Part shown: piece after piece, positions 48,601-59,610 of the stretch
Position numbering within the stretch: the first letter of the stretch is position 1
How the letters are laid out: each line of letters starts with the position of its first letter
Assembly: GCA_021234155.1 (NCBI GenBank)
Contig: JAJEKV010000057.1
Span: 5,797,821-5,861,820, forward strand
From: Isoetes taiwanensis
Lineage: Eukaryota; Streptophyta; Lycopodiopsida; Isoetales; Isoetaceae
Direction of reading: 5' to 3'
Length of the DNA stretch: 64,000 nt
The notes under the pieces: generated by a model
Databases searched by the model: none
Seen by the model: only the letters and a program-made list of their open reading frames with translations
Told to the model about the DNA's origin: nothing
Program-made: the position numbers and the translations under genes

Positions 48601-49280
48601 CAACATATCCATGTCCGTTGTTTTTTTTGCATCTATATTCACCTTCACAAGCAATTTGTATAGGTCTGCTGAAGCCTCAAAATTCTTAAGCGACCATATG
48701 CACTCTCAGAGCAAGAGGATGATTGTGGAGTTGATATTGTGGGCCATTACTATATACTGCAGACTCTTTGAGTTTACGCAGGTTCTGCCCGTGTATCGGC
48801 ATTAATCTCAACATCCATGTAGTAGCAATAAAGCCTCCATAATTGGTAGCTGCAATATTCAGATTTCTCTTTTTGGCCATGAAGATTTATTTGGGCCTGC
48901 AATTATGGATCCAATATCTAATTATAGGTTTAGGCATTCTGGCATATGAAGATCTTTTAGATTTAGAACTCATTGCATGAATGTTTCATTAACAAAACCA
49001 TTTTTTTGTCGCTGAATATGCATCATTTACAGGACAAGCATTGGTGCAAAATGTTGTTGGAGTCCTTAGAATCCTCTTTATAAATCAAGTAAGTTTTATG
49101 GAAGAAAATCTTTGTGGTCGTGTTCCGTATATCGATTGATTTTCTTTGCATCTATATCTACCTCTGTACCCCATTTGTGCAGGTCTACTTAAGTGTCAAA
49201 ATTCTTAAGTGTCCATGTACACTCTTAATGCAATGCAAGAGAATGATCGTGGAGTTGACATTGCAGGGCTTTTATTGATC
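48601..49280. repeat. Diverged direct duplication, ~150-bp segments ~0.52 kb apart
   Basis: TTTGCATCTATATTCACCT ... GGTCTGCTGAAG ... CAAAATTCTTAAGCGACCATATGCACTCT ... ATGATTGTGGAGTTGATATTG (48,626-48,740) is repeated as TTTGCATCTATATCTACCT ... GGTCTACTTAAG ... CAAAATTCTTAAGTGTCCATGTACACTCT ... ATGATCGTGGAGTTGACATTG (49,147-49,264). It could be an old tandem duplication of an exon-like segment or a small repeat family. No intact frame is shared. Confidence 0.55.
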
Positions 49281-51570
49281 AGGGGTGTCACAAGTTCTAG
49301 ACTGCAAACAAGCGACAAGCTTTTAGACTGCGAACAAATGTGATTACATTTGGAGATTCCCGTTAGCCAAGAGCTACCATCACAATGTATTTGAAATGCT
49401 GAAGCAGATAATTTGTTTGTTCAATCGTCCCGCAAGGAGTTGGTAGTCCGATTTTAGCCCTAATTAATAGTGCAAGTTTAAACCTCCATAAGATGGAACA
49501 TGATAACTGTTGCATCAATTTTTAAGTGCTTTTGTTCCATTTGTAGAGGCAATGTTTATCACATGCGTAAAATGGTATAAGAACTTAGAGTGCTCATTAC
49601 AATTGTATGTTGCTCTGGGACATATCATGTAGCTACAACCCATCAACTTCCTCTCTTCTTGACATGCTGTTTGCCCCATATCGATAGGGATCTTCATCAA
49701 CGACTTTGGCACCTCTTCACAAACTCAAGCAAGTTCTAACTTCATTGCCACATGAGCCCGAATGTTCTGTTATTTCCTTAGTTTGCTAATTTATCTTAAG
49801 CGAATTGAACATGCGGCTATAATGGAGCTGCAAAAGAATGATGATCTCCATCCTCTGTGGGGAATGCCCCGTGCAGCTGCATAGGAAAATCAACAAAGCT
49901 CTTAATAATGATATACTCAAACCCCTTTCTAGATGTACACTTATAAGTAGACAATACGTTTTTAAGCTGGTTGTCTACATAGGATTGATCAAACCCATTG
50001 TCAAAAGTTTTGTTGATCAAATTGGTAAATAATGTCTCTCCAGGTTTATCAATAGTAGTGTGGATAGTAATGGGACTTTTTCCTTTTTTTGACTGATAAA
50101 AATGTCATTCTATCCATTTTTAAATCTCAGATCCGTATTAGCATTGCATGGTAGAAATTTAACACTGAAATATTGAAGACGGAATAATATTAAGATGTAT
50201 AAGAATGTCAACCATCGTCATCTCAATATGCAGCAGCAGATGTGTTTGTTGTATTATTGGGTCTGCCATTGCAGCATGAGTGTTAATAGTCTGTACCCCA
50301 TTTAAGGCCTCTATACAATTGTCTACGTTACCATCGATCAATCTTTTAGAGCTTTTAATAGAAGGGTCATTTTTCAATCAATAAGATGCACCATCTGCTC
50401 CTTAAGTTGATATGTACACTAAGTATTGCGGGTTTGTGTACAAGCGTCTTCTGCACATAGGCTCTGGTTCACCTATGAAATAAGGAAGGATCCAATAAGA
50501 ATTTAAATAAAGATCCATAAACAAGACATGAGGTAAGAGGTTGGAAACGAAACACAACTGTCCTAAAGGTGCCTTCTGCTTTATTTGGTCTTATTCATAC
50601 CATTCTTGCCTTAACTAAACATTAACCTGCATTAGAACCTATGCTTTTTTGAACTAGGAATATGCATCACAATTCGTTGTATTCTTCTATCAATTTGACT
50701 CATTATAACTTCAAAAATAGGCAAAAGATGAGAAAGTAGATGGAAGTGTTGGAATACAAAGATTTGCTACTCTATACAAACCATCTTAAGTTGTTATAAA
50801 TCAAAATCTTCGAGAGCTTCTAACTGAATGGGCAATTTTCAATCAATGAAATGTATTATTTGCGTGGCTATTCAACACTTGAGATGTTGCTCGATATAAG
50901 CCAGGGCTTGGAATGCTCCTCATGTTAGGAAAAATTGGAGTCTTGCTTATTTTAGGATAAATATAATAGTTCACCAAAAAAATATAGGCTAACCTTTCGG
51001 TGTTGCTCAAAGGAATGTTGTTTTGAAAAAACCAGGCTTGAAACAAAGGTTTTAGCGCTTTCCTTGCAAAGGCTTTGGTGGTTTGTGTGTGTTTTGAGGG
51101 AGGGGATTTGTTATACGAGGGAATGCCCTCTAGCCTAAGAATTATTTATTCATGGAATCTCCAGTTATCCAATTCATATGTTTAGATTTATAGAAAGTAA
51201 ATTCATGAGGCATTCAGCATGATGAAATTAGGGATCCGGTGTGCCATTATTCATGTATTCGGAACTAAAATGATGAGATTAAGAACTAAAATGATGACAT
51301 TAGGAAACATGGCATTATTATTCCATTTTATTTAAGTCAAGTTCAAAGGTCATCTATAAGCAACAAACAACATGTTACTTCAAAGACTCCACATACCATG
51401 TTGCTTGCTTACATACCATGTCTACAATGTGAGAACAAAGAAAAGCCCCATTTACGAGGAAAACATAATTGATGAATATGTTTTGGCCCTTTCATCGTAG
51501 CGCAAACGAATAAATGTGTCTAGACAAATGATATTTTTCCCACTTTGGTTCAAGTAATTCTTATCATTGT
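49281..51570. other. Unassigned intergenic DNA
   Basis: ORFs of 72 codons or less. Segments near 50,340-50,395 and 50,805-50,860 (AGAGCTTnTAA, then GGGnCAnTTTTCAATCAAT) look like a further old duplication. No gene recognised. Confidence 0.4.
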
Positions 51571-51571
51571 T

Positions 51572-51780
51572 CAAATAGCCAAAATCCTATTTCTATATGA
51601 CCAACATATCAAGAAATTATGGAATTATTACATGTATTGCTACTTTTTCAAATAATTCAAGGTAATTATTTACAAATAGCCAAAATCCTATTTCTATATG
51701 ACCAACATATTAAAAAAATTGTAGAATTACATGTATTGATACTTTCTCAAATGACTCAAGGTAATTAGTCACAAAACCCT
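51572..51780. repeat. ~101-bp tandem duplication
   Basis: CAAATAGCCAAAATCCTATT starts at 51,572 and 51,673. Both copies continue with TCTATATGACCAACATAT, TACATGTATTG and TCAAGGTAATTA. Confidence 0.85.
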
Positions 51781-52198
51781 TTAGCGGGAAGACCCTTTAC
51801 CTAGCTATAGCTAATAGATTTTAACAACTTCATATGTTGATTGATATTTAGAAAAACCAAACTGAATGAACATTCCATTTGTACATAAGCCAACCAACTG
51901 AATGAACATTCCATTTGTACTTATAAGCCAACCAAACAAACACATGCATTGGCATCCACATGGCATTCCAATGTAGCACATTGTACTTCCCTAAACAAAA
52001 AGAACAATCAAAGTTCACAGTTGCTAAAGCTCACATATAAACAGAAACAATGTCCTGTAACATTTGTACAGTTTAACATTCAAGATTGCACAATGGTTCT
52101 TTATTTTTGAATCTTAAAGCCTTGCTCTATATTACACTTGCCCTCAGAAAGCCACTCTAGCCAACACCGAAACAACCACCTCCTCAAATCATTACTAA
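51781..52198. other. Body of a putative Helitron ending at 52,227
   Basis: GAATGAACATTCCATTTGTAC occurs twice (51,864 and 51,900) as a 36-base tandem duplication. No coding domain (no Rep/helicase). The 5' end of the Helitron was not located. Confidence 0.35.
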
Positions 52199-52227
52199 AG
52201 CCCGGCAACGCCGGGCACCATAACTAG
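52199..52227 (+). mobile_element. Helitron 3' terminus (hairpin + CTAG), plus strand
   Basis: A 7-bp GC stem (GCCCGGC at 52,200-52,206, GCCGGGC at 52,210-52,216) with a 3-base loop is followed 7 bases later by CTAG (52,224-52,227) and then T. Plant Helitrons end with a short GC hairpin just before CTRR and insert between A and T. The same stem occurs at 56.8 kb on the other strand, which supports a real family. Confidence 0.72.
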
Positions 52228-52393
52228 TTATATTTTGAGTTACGATTGATTTATTTTATTAACATCTACTACGAGACAAACCAATAAAGATGTTGTCAAC
52301 AATATAGAGTTAATGGTGAATAAATAAGACTGAAGTGTGGAGCATGATTCTCTGCACTGCTCTTACATTCTTGTGATTCTTATATGCGCTGCT

Positions 52394-52717
52394 GGGCATG
52401 AGCATGCTACGGGTATCCACTTTTGGAACCTGCCAAAGTACCTACACTGGGTACTTTAGAACTGGGTACTGCTTTCTTGTTCTTTCTATCAAAACTAGTT
52501 CAAAAGTTCAAACATAAAAGTCAAAAGCATGTTAATGTTCAAGGTCAAGATAAAGACAATTACCATTGGAGGTGAAAATGAATGAATCAATCTAACACTT
52601 ATTAGTTATTGAGGCATCATATAAGTACCCGATTACCCAGGTGTTGGGTACTTTTTTTAGGTAGTTTTATGCTACCTAAATAATACTTTTAAGGTAGACC
52701 GTAGCATGCTCATGCCC
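52394..52717. mobile_element. MITE-like element with perfect 19-bp terminal inverted repeats
   Basis: GGGCATGAGCATGCTACGG at 52,394-52,412 is exactly inverted as CCGTAGCATGCTCATGCCC at 52,699-52,717. The 324-base element is AT-rich inside, with GGGTACTTT words on each side and no ORF. GCT lies before the left end; CGCT follows the right end, so the duplication may be GCT if one terminal C belongs to the element. The flanks carry a separate repeat (GCTCTTACATTCTTGTGATTCT at 52,358, 52,719 and 52,749). Confidence 0.75.
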
Positions 52718-54919
52718 CGCTCTTACATTCTTGTGATTCTTTTTCTCTGCTCTTACATTCTTGTGATTCTTAATCATGTCCAACCTACTACATACGAGGG
52801 CCATGAACCGCGGTTAGTTTATACATATAAAAGAAAATAGCACATTAAACACAAAAATCCTTTACCATCAAGAATCTTAAAGCCAAGAATTGCAAAGACC
52901 ATAATTCACAACATGAGCACTTTATTAGCATCATTAAAATATATCTCAATGAGACAATGAACTCATAACTTTATGTTTCTCAATCACGGATGACCAAGCC
53001 TATTCGGAAGAAAATTCTCAACTATAGCCATAACCGGACATTTTCAAAAGTCTTTGATCTGATCCCGGATGGTCTTTTTTCCCTTAACTAAAGAGGAAGA
53101 AGAGGAGACATCTCCATTCTCGCTAAAAATTTGGATATGCTATGGTGTTTTCATCATGATACCGGGTTTGCGAGTTTATGCCTTAAAGTTATGATCTAAA
53201 ATGTATGCTTCGGGCTAATTGCCGTTATGCCAGTTTGCTTTATATATATTTGCAAGTTCTCTTGGTATTCATTTTAAATCTTTGAAAGATATTGCCCCAA
53301 AATGGATCTATAAAAAAAGGATATCTGGATATATGGCAAAAATGTAGAGCGATACCTCATCTAAGCTCCAGAAGATCCAATCCCAATCCAAGTGGAAATC
53401 CAGATGCTTTTTTAATACAGAATCTCTATTCAGAAGTTCCCTTGGAAATAATGTGAGATTTTAGCAAATCGGAGTCTTTTGCAAATTGCTGCCAACCGAA
53501 ATCCATTGAAGGCAATGCCAGATTTTAGAACATTGAAGTCCCTTGCAAAATGCTGCCAGTTGAAATCCTCTATTGGTAAAGGATCTACATGTGACTATTG
53601 CACAAATACTTTGCATCGGGGATAGATCTTCAGTACCCACATATTACTGCATAACAAAACACATAAGAGAGAAACATAAATTTATACACCATCTAAAACT
53701 AAGTGAATGATTGCTGCAAATCTGAAGTTTCATATCTAGAGGTAATTTTGGAAGGTTATAGCAATGCGTATTGATGGAAATACATGTTGTGAATTTCTAA
53801 AGCATACTTTTCCTACACAATGGTAGGCATCCTCACTAAAGATGCGATTAACTTCTGAGATTGGATAGAAATAGTAAATGTTGTGCTACATTACCAGCTC
53901 AAAAGAAATGATAATAGTACTGACCATTTCATCTCCAAAGCATCCTTCAAATTACCAATAAAGTGGCATAACAGTGCTCTTGTTTACTCCACCATATCCA
54001 ACTCCATGTATACAAATAATGTTGCTAATTTGCACCATGAATACAAATGACAAGCAAATCCGTCCATTATTACCATACCTAGTAATGAATGAAGTTAAGC
54101 AAAGAGGAGCCCAAGCTATTTAATCATTATTTCCTACCAAAGTCCATATATGCTCAAATGAAGCAAGAACAATGTAATACAAAAGCTCAACTAAGAGGAG
54201 AGGAATACTGATGAAAAGGGCTCTCCACGACTTCAGCCATGGCTGCTCTAAAGCTCATTTGGAAAAACCTTTAATGGTGTATATCATTTTTGCCAAAAAT
54301 GAGACAGAAAAATTAAAATTCAAAAGAAATGTAACCTATGCAACTATGAGAAGACCTAAACTAATGTAGACTACGTGGTCCCGAAGAACATCAATTTAAA
54401 GTACTTGATAGGAAGACTGCAAGCAGACAAACTATTTTATGTATGATTAATATTTTGTTGCAAGCGAACAAACTATGTATATATGATTTATGATAATATT
54501 CTTGTTGCCTCCAAGAATTGCACAACAATGAAAAGATCTATATTTAAGATTGCTTTGGACTGTATGAATTGCACATTGTTGTCTGATTCATTTGGCCCCT
54601 TGCCTTTGTGACACCCATCGTTTAAGTTGACTTTAGTCTATGTGCAACGCATTCCTTTATATGTTAAAAGGACCCACTATATTTGCCATGCGCAAGGAAA
54701 TAGAGCCAGCAAAATATTACTGATTATACATAATTGTAGTGCATTGAATATGTACCATGTCTAAATTATAGAATAGAAACTGGTTTTCAATACTAACCTA
54801 GATGTGGAGCCAAGCTAGAATAAGCACATAATCGTACTATAAACAACATGACAAAACAAAGTCTGTAATATCAAGAGGCAACAAAATCAATTCGTCACTC
54901 AAAACCGAATCCTTTTGTC
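52718..54919. other. Unassigned AT-rich DNA
   Basis: No gene recognised; no ORF of 60 codons or more. A diverged tandem duplication of about 67 bases (GATTTTAGnA.. TTGCAAA.TGCTGCCA..GAAATCC) lies at 53,456-53,580. Confidence 0.45.
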
Positions 54920-55577
54920 ATGCCATTGCCATTTCAGGACTACTTTGACCTTATTCTGAAGCAAATACTCAATGATGTTTTTATCTTGTGTAATTTTACA
55001 CAAGATAAAAACATCATTGCTTTGGCCACGGTGATGGGTCCCCAATGCCTGAAATCCTGCTGGAAAGACAAGCAAGCTCAGTGGTTCTCACGCTGGGGTG
55101 TGCAGGCAAACAGATGCGTCCAGGTCAGGACAAAGAAAGATCGCAAGGCACTTAAGCTGTACCTAGGTGCTACTTTCCTTCACAAGCTCTGGGATGCAGA
55201 TGCTCTGACGCACGTTAAGCTGGCACACTATCAGCAGCAAGTCAATCCTAGGCTCACAAGAGGCCCACACCAGTACTTGTACACCCAGCTGCCCATGAAG
55301 AAGCGCAGACTTATAGCTTCCATTACGCGCGGGTGCACATCGCCTCCGCATTGAAGCGGGGACATTGGGCTCGAGAAGCCGCGAGCAAAGGCTTTGCCGG
55401 TGTTGCCACCGAGCCATTGAGGATGAATGTCATGCCCTCAGTGCGCCCGCATTTACCCATATCAGAAGGCGATATGTTCGATTACTAGTGCTTGGCCAGC
55501 CCGTTGCATCGATTATTGGCTCACGGCGTCGGTGGGTTTGTTGGGGTCATACTTCCGGGGATGTTATGGATGCCTGA
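54920..55577 (+). pseudogene. C-terminal fragment of LINE ORF2, with one frame change
   Basis: The first frame (54,920-55,354, 144 codons) contains YLGATFLHKLWDADALTHVK and MKKRRLIASITRG. The frame then shifts near 55,345, and 55,365-55,577 continues with EQRLCRCCHRAIEDECHAL, a Cys/His-containing tail typical of LINE C-termini (C-x-x-C ... H). The corresponding region of the longer LINE lies at 27,290-27,640. The N-terminal ~30 codons include the palindrome and are not necessarily LINE-derived. Confidence 0.7.
54971..55018. repeat. Perfect 23-bp inverted repeat with 2-bp spacer
   Basis: Left arm 54,971-54,993 (starts AATGATGTTTTTATC) and right arm 54,996-55,018 (ends AAAACATCATT) are exact reverse complements separated by TT. 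Long perfect AT-rich palindromes are unstable in genomes, so it is probably recent. It lies at or near the 5' junction of the truncated LINE. Confidence 0.95.
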
Positions 55578-55802
55578 GACTCATTTGTGTCCCTCACGGG
55601 ATGATGCTTGAACCCCATCCTATACAATTGTGCAATGTGCCGGCCTTATTACGCTAAGGTTTTTCCCTCGAAAACCCTTCGGGGCGGGGGTTTTTTAATC
55701 CTGTTAGTAATACGCTTGCTGCTCTATTTTTTGTTTGGGTCCCATAAACCAATTGGTCTCCGTGGACGCTAAAAATCTATTCTGTTCTATTTTATTCTAT
55801 TA

Positions 55803-56799
55803 CTACATAACAAAAATGCCTAAAACAGAGGAAAAATTAGGGTTAGGGCAGAAACATTTTACATAAATTTCAACCAACTGGCAACATAGCCAATCCAATG
55901 CTCTTTCTATAATTTCAACCAACACTTTTTTTGGTCGACATGCTTTTGTTCAAGACCTAAGATTCTGAGTGCCAGCAGATTTAATTTTTTGCTTTCAAGC
56001 TGAACCCTTAAATTTGCCTCAATATTTATAATCGAGTTGCCTTAAAGAGACCTCTGTTTATAGCAATCGAGCCATCCAAAAGCCACTAAAACCCACTGCT
56101 TCAAATAGATCAACCAAAAAATTTTATTTGCATTCAATTGTTGCCATTGCATTAGATTGAATCCATGTTGAAGACCAAACCTTCCTTAACAGAGCCCAAT
56201 GGCAAACTTGTGTTCGAATTAAACATAGCAGGACTGAAACACAAATCGGTCGGAACAATATTGAAACACAAATACTCGCAGAACTTATCCTTAGAAGAGA
56301 AAAATTCGATTCTGTTGATTCTGCCCAGCACCGAAGTTTCAGGCAGAAGCTTTTCCAGAGATTTGTCATGCCGTTTTGATGAGGGGAGGTGCATCCAGAC
56401 CTAAGTGCATCCAAACTTATATATACGCTGAAAAAGTCTTAGTACCTCTTCCCCTAAATCGTCACAAGCCTTCCAGTCACAGTGCATAGTCGGCACATGC
56501 TGCGTCAACAAAAGCTCCCAAAAGCTGCATCAGAAACAGCGCCAACTGACTTCAATCTTACTTTCAATAAGGGATAAAGGCGCCCTCTCTCTTTTATCTG
56601 AAGCCAAGGAGAATCCTGGAGGATTCTGGAACCTGTTTTGGAAGCTTCTAGTATCTTCTACACCATATAAACAAACTTCTAGAACAAACTACTTCCTTCT
56701 AAAAATTTTAAGAGCTTACACGTGTATAAGTCTAACCAATAATATTTAAACAATTAGCTATCTTTAAACTGGCCCCTTATCCTCTATATTACAATTATA
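55803..56799. other. Unassigned DNA between LINE and Helitron end
   Basis: Open frames of 79-96 codons overlap on both strands at 56,124-56,414 without a recognised domain. A GAAGCTTCTAGTATCTTCTA / AAACTTCTAGAACAAAC stretch at 56,640-56,690 is mildly repetitive. No gene supported. Confidence 0.35.
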
Positions 56800-56828
56800 C
56801 TAGAAACGTGTGCCCGGCGATGCCGGGC
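56800..56828 (-). mobile_element. Helitron 3' terminus (hairpin + CTAG), minus strand
   Basis: On the minus strand GCCCGGC-ATC-GCCGGGC (56,828-56,812) is followed by ACACGTTT and CTAG (ending at 56,800), then T. Same 7-bp stem as the 52.2 kb terminus. The element body would lie at higher coordinates, toward 57-58 kb, in the same orientation as the captured-looking gene fragment D. Confidence 0.72.
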
Positions 56829-57804
56829 ATTAGTCGTGGATGTGTGGAATATACATGTGTAATGTATTTTATAGGTGGCAGTTTCCTACTATTATCCATC
56901 GTTAAAGAAATTGTACTTGATAAATATAAAACTGGCTACTCAATTGTCCCCTTCTGTGAAAGCGATAAATTTACTTGCCACATATTCATGCCACCTATGT
57001 TTTATCCATTTCCATGTCTAAGCACTTGTATCTACATATTTTGCCACATAGTGGGTCCAATTTTAACTACCAAATATAAGCAATAAAATATCTGCGATGT
57101 GATGACATTGCTCATCTATATTATTGCTTGCTCACCTATATTATTGCATGCTCCATTCATGAGCTGAATGCTACACCTCTCACTTGTTCAGCATTCATAA
57201 AAACATAATCTATAAGCCGTAAATCCTAAAAGCATAGCCCCATGAACCTTAAACTTAAAGTCCTAAACCCTAGCGGCAACTCTTCCATTGATTGATGATA
57301 CGATAATCCTATAAGCCCTAAACCCTAAAACCCTACCTCTAAACCAATATCTATTAATCGTCCACAGAAAAGGGGTGCTTGTCAAAGTTGAGCATTAGCA
57401 AATATATATTGGGTGGGCCTATACAATTTTATAGCAACCGGTTCTCCATTAACTTTTCTTTTCGTGCTCAAATACATCTTAAGAAAGCGAGAGATTTGTG
57501 CACTACAATCATCACACATATGATATGAGAGTTTATGTTCTTCAATAATGGTTCTTTTCGTGCTCAAATACATCTTAAGAAAAGGAAGAGATTTGTACCT
57601 TTGCATCATTACACATATGAAGTGTATCACACGTATGATGAGAGTCAAATGCCACATCTCTCGTTAAGCAATTTTATACCACATACCTATTCACTACATG
57701 TTCGTATACTTGTTCTCTAAGTATGGAAGGAGACACAGGACTTGCAATGTGTCTCCCTCCATAGATCTATTCAACCAAAGAAGGTCAAGTAATATGCATC
57801 GATC
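56829..57804. other. Putative Helitron body; short interstitial telomere-like repeats
   Basis: CCTAAACCCTA, CCCTAAACCCTAAAACCCTA words lie at about 57,252-57,340 (plant telomere type CCCTAAA, only a few copies). A duplicated segment CTTTTCGTGCTCAAATACATCTTAAGAAA occurs at 57,457 and 57,554 (~97 bases apart). No helicase or Rep domain, so this Helitron would be non-autonomous. Confidence 0.45.
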
Positions 57805-58135
57805 AGCTGTCTTTCCAGCAAGTAGGTCCCATCCCATAGCCGCAACCAAATGGTCGAAGAAGTGGAAATGGCAACGGGACTGAGAGACACCACCCACCCA
57901 TTAATATCCTTGTATATAAAGCGAAATTGTATATTATCATATTGATAGCAAACGAAAGAATGCACAAACCGCTTAACATGTGAGAAACGGGCTTTAGCTT
58001 ACATTATTAGCAAAATTTGAAGATCCGACTTTTCTATTGCGAAAAGGGACATTAACAATGTTTCAAAACATGGATGCCATTTATTAGATGCGTAGTTAAA
58101 CATGTCATGCATGAAGACTTGACCTTCTGTAGCAC
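57805..58135 (-). pseudogene. Copy D: diverged fragment of the unknown multi-exon gene at 60-64 kb
   Basis: Matches exons 4 and 5 and the intron between them of copies A-C, at clearly lower identity. Unlike A-C it keeps the reading frame through ...NYA-S-NKWHPCFET, but it has other changes (a deletion within the following AALSAIEK region). Upstream on the minus strand it carries GTGCTACAG|AAGGTCAAG, which looks like the ancestral intron/exon boundary. It sits about 1 kb from, and in the same orientation as, a Helitron 3' end. Confidence 0.7.
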
Positions 58136-58470
58136 AAGGGGGAGTCACTCAGAAGAACTCCCCAAACCACGTGCGTAAACATGAAGGGGTTACTTTTGTG
58201 GGTTCTTAGTATGTATACCTACGGTACAATGTATCTTTTTTTTTTTAATTCTTTGTACACTAACGGAGAGGGGTGCTCCGTGGCGGGGAACCGAACATGG
58301 TATGATACGGAGAGGGCTTAGTGATTCGGCAGCCTATTCATAAAGGCATCAATCAGATTGCAACACTAAGATTACTAGTAATGTTTTTATTTTGTTCTAC
58401 TCGTTTTTTTTTCCTTGGATGGGATTGCAAATTTGAAAACGATTTGGCTTCCTCTTGAGATTTTGAAGAC
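58136..58470. other. Unassigned, T-rich
   Basis: A T-run at 58,232-58,242 and a TTTTTTTTCC run near 58,405. CTCCGTGGCGGGG and GGAGAGGGG words appear around 58,264-58,315. No gene recognised. Confidence 0.35.
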
Positions 58471-58479
58471 TAATATTTT

Positions 58480-58725
58480 TCCTCTTGCAGGTTGATTTTC
58501 CTCTTGCAGGTTGATAATTTTGAAGATGGGAGTGACATTGTCAATGAAGGGGCCATTGATAATATTGTGTATGATCTAGAAGAAGATGGTACAATTTGTT
58601 CGCAATTAGAAATGCAACATGTGTTTGATGATATGCTAGATGAAAGGGAACTTGGAAAGAATACTAAAGTTGACAAGAATGTGGTAGTGGATGGGCTAGA
58701 TAACAGCCTCTCCAGGGGCCGTTAA
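58480..58725 (+). pseudogene. Exon-like acidic segment with duplicated 3' splice site
   Basis: TTTTCCTCTTGCAGGTTGA is present twice in tandem (58,478 and 58,497), giving two polypyrimidine-CAG acceptors 19 bases apart. After the second, a frame of about 70 codons is open (VDNFEDGSDIVNEG...), rich in Asp/Glu, ending near 58,725. The family is unknown. It may be the 5' part of the pseudogene at 59.0-59.6 kb. Confidence 0.35.
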
Positions 58726-59019
58726 GGGGCAGGAAACTGCCGAGGCCGTACCCTGGCAACATATTTTTATTCGGCCACGTGTCTTGTGGAGGCTGTTATG
58801 GTGATAACAAAAGTGTTATGGTCATAACAAAGCAGGGGAAGATGTTACCGGCCATACATGCCCTCTTCATGCTTGATCGGACGCCTCAGATTCATTCCTA
58901 GAATGAAAATCTGGGGACATGGTGTTAAGGTAAGATAATTTGCAAGGCAACTTTGGTCAGCCACTTGAATGGTAGCCCTTGGCTTTCAAAGGATAGATTG
59001 ACCAAGGTGAAGAATCAAG

Positions 59020-59610
59020 TATGAAACTATGGACAAAAAGTTAAATGCGGTGACTACACTTGGGATTGGATCTGATTGTGCAGTGTATTTTGAACTTGAA
59101 GTTGAACCTAAAGGCAATGGTAAGAAGCGAAAGAAAAAGGATCTCAAGGAAACAAAAGCTGTTTGGTATGCAGGTAGAGTTTTGAGTATGAGATGAAAAG
59201 TTGGTAAGTCATGGAAAGAAAGTAGAGAGCCGATTGACTTAAGTAATCAACCTACATGTCCTATGGAGATTAACCTTGCTTGGTACAATTTTCACGAGGA
59301 TGCAAAAACAAGCTTCAATGGTTTTACTTATGATCTATCCGATAACCAATCCATTTCACTTGATTCAATAATTTCGCTCAAGTGCTTAACTTATGATGCA
59401 CAAACAAATAGATATAGTTTAGAAAGAAAAATAAAGTGCTTTTTGATAGCTTTGTGGCCAATCAAATAAAAGGTTTGTTTTTATATTTATTTTAATAGTT
59501 TCTTTAATTTTTAATATATTGATTAATTTGGCGTGTGTTTTTATTTTTGCAGGTGACAAAGGGAAGAACAAGGTTGCTTAGTCTTTGGCCAAGTATAAAC
59601 AGCCTTGGAT
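59020..59610 (+). pseudogene. Decayed plus-strand gene fragment, family unknown
   Basis: From ATG at 59,029 the frame reads DKKLNAVTTLGIGSDCAVYF, then WYAGRVLSM, one in-frame TGA at 59,194-59,196, then KVGKSWKESREPIDL, INLAWYNF and a YDLSDNQSISLDSIISLK segment to a stop at 59,467. The frame stays coherent on both sides of the TGA, so it was recently coding. A plausible intron follows (AAAAG|GTTTGT at 59,472 to TTTTTGCAG at 59,552), with a short last exon ending in a Lys-rich tail. I do not recognise the family. A transposon-associated gene is as likely as a host gene. Confidence 0.5.

Larger units (their letters stand above)
54920..55800 (+). mobile_element. 5'-truncated LINE copy (same family as 23.3-28.0 kb)
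   Basis: The 3' end (GGTTTTTCCCTCGAAAACCC, TTTTTTAATCC, GGGTCCCATA, TTGGTCTCCGTGGACG) matches the end of the first LINE and then runs into a TTCTA-type simple repeat at about 55,775-55,802. The coding portion left covers only the C-terminal part of ORF2. The true 5' junction is near 54,900-55,020, close to a large palindrome. Confidence 0.8.

Noticed and set aside
56124-56414. 96-codon minus-strand gene
   Set aside because: An equally long frame lies on the opposite strand and neither has a recognisable motif or splice context.
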